A DNA stretch of 11,643 nt, from NCBI GenBank assembly GCA_900767195.1, contig CAAFYG010000106.1:1-11643 (forward strand). Reading direction: 5' to 3'. Shown in pieces: positions 7,243-11,643 of this stretch. Under the pieces are notes generated by a model. It was not told where the DNA came from. It saw only the letters and a program-made list of their open reading frames with translations, and did no database searches. This DNA comes from Clostridia bacterium. GTDB lineage: Bacteria; Bacillota; Clostridia; Christensenellales; Borkfalkiaceae. Numbering within the stretch: the first letter of the stretch is position 1; every line of letters begins with the position of its first letter. The translations under genes were made by a program, and so were the position numbers.

Positions 7243-8109
7243 TTAAAGCAAATCGAGAAGTTCCGTCAGCTTTTGTATCACATAATCGGGTTTTGCTTTC
7301 GCCGCGCCCGCGCCGAAAAAAGCGCCGCCCGCCGCGTACTTTCCGCGCGGATCGAAAAGGCAGCAGGCAATACCCGCGCCGTTCGCGCCCGTCACGTCCG
7401 AAGCGAGCGAATCTCCCACAAACAGGCACTCGCTTTTGTCTGCGCCGAGCTTTGAAAGCAGCCGCTCGAAAAACGCCGCCGTCGGCTTGATCGCGCCGAT
7501 CGCTTCCGATACAAACAGCCTGTCGAATAAGCCGTTAAGCGGCTTTGTCCGCCCGATCTGAATCGCCGTCAGCCCGTTGGTGGCAATCGAAATAAAGTAC
7601 CCGCGCGCTTTTAAAGCGGAAAGCGTTTCCGCCGCGCCGTCCACAAGGTTGCCGCCCGTTTCAAGCTCTTTCAGAAATTCGTCGCGCAAACTTGCCGCCG
7701 AAACCGCCGTACCTGTCCCCGATAAAACCGCTTTTTTGCCGTCCGCAATGTCAACGCCGCGCCCGGATAGAAAAGCAAGAATTTTTTCGAAAACGTGTTC
7801 CACGTGCGCGCGGTACAGCTCGTGATACCGCCGCTGAATGGCGGGGGAGTGAACGTCGTACAAGCCCGTCGCCGTCCACACTTCTTCCGAAACCGCGTTT
7901 GAAAAGCTCAGAAGTTCCTCGTCCGCCGTAATGCCGTGCCGCAGAAACAATCGCGAAAACGCGCCGCGCTCGTCGTCGCGGTAGCGTAAAAGCGTATCGT
8001 CCGCGTCGAAAATCACGTGCTTATATCCGCGCCCGCCGCGCAAACCGTCAAGCAACCCGCCGCACAACCCGCCGTTCGGGTTATAGCCGTTGTCCGATGT
8101 AACCGTCAT
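7243..8109 (-). CDS. HAD-superfamily hydrolase (YjjG/YfnB-like)
   Basis: A 288-aa haloacid dehalogenase-type phosphatase. All four motifs are present: I, FDADDTLL (nucleophile D35, acid/base D37); II, SIATNG (T177); III, K208-P; IV, VGDSLASDV (D233, D238). A helical cap lies between motifs I and II. The order, the cap and FDADDTL point to the YjjG/YfnB subgroup, whose members remove phosphate from nucleoside monophosphates, including non-canonical pyrimidine ones; the substrate is inferred only from likeness. It is about 50-60 aa longer than YjjG, partly from a glycine-rich N-terminal tail (1-28) and a stretch at about 113-140. The start at 8109 is 6 nt after the preceding stop; an alternative GTG start just before motif I (V32) would remove the odd tail, but I see no good ribosome binding site for either. 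Confidence 0.88.
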   Translation of the reverse strand: MTVTSDNGYNPNGGLCGGLLDGLRGGRGYKHVIFDADDTLLRYRDDERGAFSRLFLRHGITADEELLSFSNAVSEEVWTATGLYDVHSPAIQRRYHELYRAHVEHVFEKILAFLSGRGVDIADGKKAVLSGTGTAVSAASLRDEFLKELETGGNLVDGAAETLSALKARGYFISIATNGLTAIQIGRTKPLNGLFDRLFVSEAIGAIKPTAAFFERLLSKLGADKSECLFVGDSLASDVTGANGAGIACCLFDPRGKYAAGGAFFGAGAAKAKPDYVIQKLTELLDLL

Positions 8110-8115
8110 ACGCCG

Positions 8116-8340
8116 TCACCAATCCTGTTTTTTCAAAGAAGAATCTTTCACGTCGTCGTAAAAATCGAAATATTTTCGTTTGAATTCTTCTTTCGTCAGC
8201 GGTTTGCCGTCCGAATCGGCAAGCTCGCCGTCATCGTTCAGCCGCTCTAAAAGTTCCTGCAATTCCTGCGGCGTAAAATCGGCGATCTCTATCTCGCCTT
8301 CGTATTTTTGCATCAGTTTCAATAAATCAAGTTTCGACAT
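8116..8340 (-). CDS. Small acidic protein, 74 aa, unknown function
   Basis: I do not recognise a family. The protein has 20 Asp/Glu against 12 Lys/Arg, no Cys, no signal peptide and no membrane segment. A helical amphipathic pattern is likely at about 24-35 (PQELQELLERLN), and the C-terminus is rich in aromatic and charged residues (KRKYFDFYDDVKD). The start at 8340 has GAAGGG with 9-nt spacing. The stop is 6 nt before the HAD start, so the two are probably translated together. It follows the DNA methyltransferase gene after 106 nt holding a G-rich minisatellite. A small acidic partner of the methyltransferase or a DNA mimic is possible, but only from context. Confidence 0.7.
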   Translation of the reverse strand: MSKLDLLKLMQKYEGEIEIADFTPQELQELLERLNDDGELADSDGKPLTKEEFKRKYFDFYDDVKDSSLKKQDW

Positions 8341-8363
8341 TTCCTTTCGCCCTTCGCGCTATA

Positions 8364-8420
8364 CCCGCGCCCGCGCCCACAACAACCCGCGCCCGCGCCC
8401 ACAACAACCCGCGCCCGCGC
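8364..8420 (-). repeat. 22-bp minisatellite with G-quadruplex pattern
   Basis: A 22-bp unit (plus strand: C3-GCG-C3-GCG-C3 then ACAACAA) occurs at 8364-8385 and 8386-8407, identical, with a third partial copy at 8408-8420. On the minus (mRNA) strand this gives eight GGG tracts separated by loops of 3, 3 and 7 nt, which meets the usual G3-N1-7 rule for quadruplexes and allows two in tandem. It ends about 24 nt before the small acidic gene's ATG, so it would lie in its leader. Alternatively each repeat supplies a TTGTTG that could act as a -35 with TATAGC (8358-8363) at 16 bp, but this is weak. Confidence 0.85.
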
Positions 8421-8423
8421 ACG

Positions 8424-8449
8424 CAAAAATCAAAAAAATCAAAAAATCA
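8424..8449 (-). repeat. Short TGA-T5-7 direct repeats at the methyltransferase stop
   Basis: Reading the minus strand, the stop TGA is followed by TTTTTT-GA-TTTTTTT-GA-TTTTT. Three GA-T5-7 units are thus stacked directly behind the stop codon. There is no stem before them, so I do not call a terminator. Confidence 0.5.
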
Positions 8450-11173
8450 ATCTTCCTCGTAGGGCGCGCCGTCGAAATACTGTACGTCTTCGGGAATCAT
8501 GCCGTAAGAAATCACGTCTTTCAAAAGTTTCGCGCTCCATTTTTTATGCGCCGTTTTCAAAGCCGCCAGAAGTTTTTTACCTTCGGCGTCCTCGGCAACG
8601 GCGTTTTTCAGCTGCATGTAACCCGCGTCCCAGATGGGCGCGAACTGATTTACGTAGCAGTATTCGTAAAACGCGCGCGCTTTTTTCATCACCGCCGCGG
8701 CGTCCGCCGAGAGCCGCCTGCCTTTCAGCCACGTGGCGAAAAACGCTTCTCCCTCGCTCGTTTCCGCCGAGCCGAGCGGCACGCCCCATGTTTCCACGTC
8801 CGCAATCGTAAAGGGAAAGAGCTGATTTCTCACGCGGTAATTTTCTCCCTTGTACGGCACGTTTTCAAACGAGCAGCAATCGTTCGAATCGGAAAACGCG
8901 CTCCACACGGCGCAGTCCGTAAAAAACCCTTTGGGCAGCTCGCCTTCGGGCGCGCGCAGCTGATCGCGGTTGTTCGTCCACGTGGGCGTAGCCAACCGCC
9001 GCGCCGCATGCACCGCCATCGATTTATCGAAATTCGCCTTTACCACCGAGTACGATCCCGCCGAAGCCTGCGGGCCGGAAAATAACGCCGTCTGATTCAG
9101 GTGCTGAAAATCGTTTCCGCAGCACATCAGCGAGCATAAAAAGCCGTCCGCCACCTTGTCGCGCACGTCCGCGTTATTTTCGCCGATGCCGAACGCGCCC
9201 GTAAACGGGGGAAATACGTGCGTGGTTTTGGGGCGTTTCACCCATGCGGAAAGCGGCTTCACCGCGCCCGTTTCCACGCGTTTCACGCCCACTTTTTCCG
9301 CCTGCATGTTGAATACGTCGAAGGTGAGCCGCTGTTTTTCGAGCGGCTTTCGCTTCGCTAAATTCCACACCGCGAACGCCACGGGAAATTTTCCTTTGCT
9401 CCCCGCGAAATTTTCAGAAGAGAACAAAAACCCGCGTTCCGCCGTGTATTGAAACACCTGTTCGCGCAATTTTTCGTCGTTTGGCGCGTTGAGATATTTT
9501 AAGGTGGAAAATAAGCCGAGATACGCCGTTTTTCCCGCAAATTCTTCCGAAATTCGGAATAAAAACTGCGAAAAAAGCTCTCTGCCCGTCTCGCCCAGCC
9601 CGCGCGTAAGCATTTCTTTGCGCACCGCCGTATCCGAAACGCCGGTTTTCGAAGTCTTGCCCTGCGTCAAAGAGTTGGTATTGCTCGTGGCGAACGGCGG
9701 ATTGATAAAAATCAGCCATTTCAGCTTCGGGTTTTCAAGATCCCGCCGCAGATTTTCGGGCATTTTCCAACGCTTTTTTTCGCCGTTTTCGCCGCCGTCA
9801 ACCGCGCCGTCAGCCGTGTCGTCAGCCGCGCCTTCCGCAATAAAAGCGGCTTTTTCGTCCTCGCGCGTATCGAGCGATAAAAGCGCGTCGCGCATCGGAT
9901 TTTCGCCGTAATCGGGGTTAAAAGTGCGTTCGGCAAGCCTCTGCCTGCGCCGTTTTTCAAAAAGCAGCTTTGCGTCGTCGTTCAGATAATCGTACGAAAA
10001 CACGGTGGAATAGGGGAACACGCGCTTGCAGTACATCGCGTCCTCTTCGCCGATCGTGGAAATATAGGTATAGGGCAGCACTGCAGAGGGCAAAGTAAAT
10101 TCCAGGTTTCCGCTGCCCGCCGCCATATCCCACACGCGGTATTCGCCGCTTTCGAGTTTTCGCTTGCCGATCACCCGCTCGATGTATCCGTACGCCTTCT
10201 GCGCGAAAATCGGCGGCGTGTAAAATTCGCCCTGCATGCGCCGGCTTTCGTCCTCGCCGAGCCGATCGATCTTGCGCCGCAGAGAAAACGCGGTGGTTTC
10301 GTCCGCCACGCGCTCGTACACACTCCAGAAATAATTGTATTCATACTCGGGCAAACGGTGCGTTTCCTTGCCGCTTTCCAGAAGAAATTCCACCTTGCCG
10401 TTTTTATTTGCTTTGCCGCCCCGCAGCGCGTCCGCAAGAAAGTATTCGGCAAGCTTCTTTTCGCCCCGCCTGCCGTCCAGATAAAACGCAAATAAAGAAG
10501 CCCAGTATTCGTACACTTTCTCGAAATTTTCTTCCGTAATCGGCTTTTTTTCTTTCGGAAACATCGAAAGCTGCACGCCGCACGCCCCCGCGAGCGCCGC
10601 GCGGAACGCCCGCTCGGATGTTTCGCTTGCAAAAGAGTACGTTTTCACGCGATAGAGCTGCGCCGAAGACAAAAGATCGCGCACCAGCACGGGGCAGGGC
10701 GAAGAGGGAGTGCGATCCCAATCGTATTCCTTGTCCGTGCGTTTGGAATAAAACGCGGAAAAATCCTGTGCGCAAAGTAAAAACGCCTCTTCGCGGCACA
10801 CGCCGCAAATGCGCTCGGGCAGCTCGCGTTCGGTTTCCTCGTAGCGGATTTTCCGCACGGTATAAAGAGCCTGCGCCAGCATCGAAGCAAGCCGCGCCGC
10901 GGAAAGTTTTTTTTCTTTGCGGAAAACGAAAAGCACGCCGCTGTACGTATCGCCTTTCGCCTGATCTTCGTTTATGCCCGTTGCGGCGTAAAAATTCGTC
11001 CGCACGCACTGTGCGTTTCCCGCGTTTTTCAGCGCGCGTAAAAGCGCGGGATCGCCCGTCGCCGTACCCGTCGCCGTACCCGATGCCGTACCCGCCGACG
11101 TTTTCGCAGCCGCCGTCGCGTTTAAAATTTCTTCGTTTTTCTTCTGTGTTTTCCGCACGTTCGCTTGCTCCAT
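8447..11173 (-). CDS. Large N6-adenine DNA methyltransferase-like protein
   Basis: A 908-aa protein. The central methyltransferase domain shows GEFYTPPIFAQ (about 315-325), as found just before motif I in HsdM/Eco57I-type enzymes, SAM-binding motif I VWDMAAGSGNLEF (347-359) and catalytic motif IV INPPF (490-494), followed by a segment rich in S/T/K (NSLTQGKTSKTGVS). Known enzymes with this order methylate the N6 of adenine. An N-terminal region of about 300 aa contains a part (about 60-230) that might be a degenerate nuclease-like domain, but I see no D...E/QxK set. About 410 residues follow motif IV and may include target recognition. Two low-complexity stretches stand out: GTASGTATGTATG (29-41) and ADDTADGAVDGGENGEKK (about 450-467, between motifs I and IV). 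No restriction gene or specificity subunit lies nearby. The start is uncertain: ATG 11173 is only ~10 nt from the predicted transcript start; GTG 11158 has GGAG 9 nt upstream. Confidence 0.85.
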   Translation of the reverse strand: MEQANVRKTQKKNEEILNATAAAKTSAGTASGTATGTATGDPALLRALKNAGNAQCVRTNFYAATGINEDQAKGDTYSGVLFVFRKEKKLSAARLASMLAQALYTVRKIRYEETERELPERICGVCREEAFLLCAQDFSAFYSKRTDKEYDWDRTPSSPCPVLVRDLLSSAQLYRVKTYSFASETSERAFRAALAGACGVQLSMFPKEKKPITEENFEKVYEYWASLFAFYLDGRRGEKKLAEYFLADALRGGKANKNGKVEFLLESGKETHRLPEYEYNYFWSVYERVADETTAFSLRRKIDRLGEDESRRMQGEFYTPPIFAQKAYGYIERVIGKRKLESGEYRVWDMAAGSGNLEFTLPSAVLPYTYISTIGEEDAMYCKRVFPYSTVFSYDYLNDDAKLLFEKRRRQRLAERTFNPDYGENPMRDALLSLDTREDEKAAFIAEGAADDTADGAVDGGENGEKKRWKMPENLRRDLENPKLKWLIFINPPFATSNTNSLTQGKTSKTGVSDTAVRKEMLTRGLGETGRELFSQFLFRISEEFAGKTAYLGLFSTLKYLNAPNDEKLREQVFQYTAERGFLFSSENFAGSKGKFPVAFAVWNLAKRKPLEKQRLTFDVFNMQAEKVGVKRVETGAVKPLSAWVKRPKTTHVFPPFTGAFGIGENNADVRDKVADGFLCSLMCCGNDFQHLNQTALFSGPQASAGSYSVVKANFDKSMAVHAARRLATPTWTNNRDQLRAPEGELPKGFFTDCAVWSAFSDSNDCCSFENVPYKGENYRVRNQLFPFTIADVETWGVPLGSAETSEGEAFFATWLKGRRLSADAAAVMKKARAFYEYCYVNQFAPIWDAGYMQLKNAVAEDAEGKKLLAALKTAHKKWSAKLLKDVISYGMIPEDVQYFDGAPYEED
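11055..11090 (-). repeat. 12-bp coding minisatellite in the methyltransferase gene
   Basis: Three 12-bp units on the plus strand, CCCGTCGCCGTA (11055-11066), the same again (11067-11078) and CCCGATGCCGTA (11079-11090). They encode the repeated GTAT/GTAS stretch near the N-terminus. The unit is a multiple of three, so copy-number change alters tail length but not frame. Confidence 0.8.
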
Positions 11174-11189
11174 CTGATATCTGAAGAAT

Positions 11190-11218
11190 ATTATACTACA
11201 TTTTGTCGGCAAAAGCAA
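11190..11218 (-). promoter_or_regulatory. Promoter of the methyltransferase unit
   Basis: On the minus strand TATAAT (11190-11195) is perfect and TTGCTT (11213-11218) lies 17 bp upstream, matching the first three bases of the -35 consensus. Transcription would begin near 11183, only about 10 nt before the first ATG (11173) and 25 nt before the alternative GTG (11158). Confidence 0.65.
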
Positions 11219-11389
11219 GTAAAAAATACCGCCGCGCGCGAGATTACGAACGACTTTGCGCCACCGGATACCGGATGAAAACAAGCTTTTTCCGTCCGGC
11301 TAAGAAGAAAAATCGCGCCAAAAATGGAAAAACCCCGTGCGGCTTTGCCCGTATTGCCGTATTTTTCCTTATTTGGCGGAATTTTCGCC
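11219..11389. other. Divergent intergenic region without recognised gene
   Basis: This is the central part of the 271-nt gap between the methyltransferase and the lipoprotein gene. It holds a hairpin-forming inverted repeat with bulges at 11271-11299 (CCGGATGAAAA against TTTTTCCGTCCGG) and a direct repeat ACCGGAT (two copies around 11263-11276), but no convincing gene, RNA or operator. Confidence 0.4.
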
Positions 11390-11419
11390 TTGCGCTTCGC
11401 TTTTTGCGTGTGGTACAAT
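11390..11419 (+). promoter_or_regulatory. Promoter of the lipoprotein gene
   Basis: TACAAT (11414-11419) preceded by TGG forms an extended -10. The best -35 is TTGCGC (11390-11395) at 18-bp spacing, three of six consensus bases. Transcription would start about 20 nt before the ATG. Confidence 0.5.
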
Positions 11420-11444
11420 ATCACAAAAACAAAGGAAAAACGCT

Positions 11445-11622
11445 ATGAAACGAATAAAAAACGCCGCGGCGCTCCTTCTCGCCGCATGCTTCACGATTTT
11501 GCCCGCCTGTTCCGTCACGGGAGCGAACCGCACCGATCACACGATTCCCGCGCCCCCGCAAAACGACGCGAAAGATCCCGCGGAATCGCCCGATACCCCC
11601 ATAGAATCGCCCGATACCCCCA
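11445..11622 (+). CDS. Secreted lipoprotein, 3' end missing
   Basis: The first 59 codons of a lipoprotein gene. The protein begins MKRIKNAAALLLAACF, a basic start and hydrophobic core, followed by ILPAC, a good lipobox with the lipidated cysteine at residue 22. After the cysteine comes a Pro/Asp/Thr-rich linker with a repeat of the heptapeptide ESPDTPI, typical of a spacer between membrane anchor and a surface domain. AAAGGA about 9 nt before the ATG supports the start at 11445. The functional domain is beyond the window, so nothing can be said of its role. The sequence after 11622 is adapter; the residues read there are false. It is transcribed away from the methyltransferase. Confidence 0.8.
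11583..11622 (+). repeat. 21-bp tandem repeat in the lipoprotein linker
   Basis: A 21-bp unit encoding ESPDTPI stands at 11583-11603 and is repeated identically over the 19 bases 11604-11622, where genuine sequence stops. More copies probably follow in the real genome. Confidence 0.8.
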
Positions 11623-11643
11623 AGATCGGAAGAGCGTCGTGTA
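11623..11643. other. Illumina TruSeq adapter remnant (not genomic)
   Basis: The last 21 bases begin AGATCGGAAGAGCGTCGTG and match the start of the Illumina TruSeq adapter read-through sequence at every position. The first A is the usual A-tail base. It should be trimmed. Confidence 0.97.

Noticed and set aside
8364..8420. CRISPR array
   Set aside because: The units are 22 bp, contiguous and without unique spacers; this is a minisatellite.
8180..9085. Long plus-strand open frame of 301 codons
   Set aside because: It lies antisense to the small acidic and methyltransferase genes, reads as Arg/His/Pro-rich low-complexity protein through the minisatellite, and has no domain; a shadow of G+C-rich codon use.
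8447..11173. Complete restriction-modification locus
   Set aside because: No endonuclease or specificity subunit gene can be found on either strand from 6387 to 11622, and no PD-(D/E)XK set is evident in the methyltransferase itself.
11338..11366. Weak hairpin TGCGGC/GCCGTA followed by T5 on the plus strand
   Set aside because: No plus-strand gene ends upstream of it, the stem has only six pairs with a wobble and the loop is long.

Overview
This window looks like a contig end from a bacterial, probably metagenome-assembled, genome of roughly balanced base composition. The lineage is most likely Bacillota (Clostridia-like). The evidence is AGGAGG-type ribosome binding sites, textbook TTGACA-N17-TATAAT promoters (often with an extended TGn -10), single-chain eukaryote/Firmicute-type glycyl-tRNA synthetase, and a DUF6198/YczE-type membrane protein. 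This assignment is inference; there is no rRNA or other marker gene to fix it. The last 21 bases match the Illumina TruSeq adapter and are not genomic.

Left part (1-4960): a divergent pair of aminoacyl-tRNA synthetase genes. glnS (minus strand) is followed by a CvpA-like membrane protein gene that appears to be an internal duplication, and that unit ends at an intrinsic terminator at 1-57. Glycyl-tRNA synthetase (plus strand) has a perfect consensus promoter. The space between the two genes carries A-tracts in helical phase upstream of the glnS promoter. The glyS terminator lies inside the 3' end of the convergent DUF6198 gene.

Middle part (4899-6350): a two-gene unit on the minus strand, nitroreductase then DUF6198 membrane protein. 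It has its own perfect promoter. Its ~120-nt leader ends in an intrinsic terminator directly before the ribosome binding site, with an alternative pairing that would disrupt it. This looks like a transcription-attenuation control element and is the most interesting regulatory candidate here.

Right part (6387-11173): a minus-strand gene series running from a large stand-alone N6-adenine DNA methyltransferase-like protein through a 74-aa acidic protein, a HAD-family hydrolase and a GNAT acetyltransferase. The gaps after the small gene are 6 and 16 nt, so those three are almost certainly one unit. The gap between the methyltransferase and the small gene holds a 22-bp minisatellite with eight G3 tracts on the mRNA strand, a strong G-quadruplex pattern. 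No restriction endonuclease, mobile element, CRISPR array, tRNA or rRNA is visible. At the right edge a lipoprotein gene (plus strand) is cut off inside a 21-bp tandem repeat, where the assembly runs into adapter.
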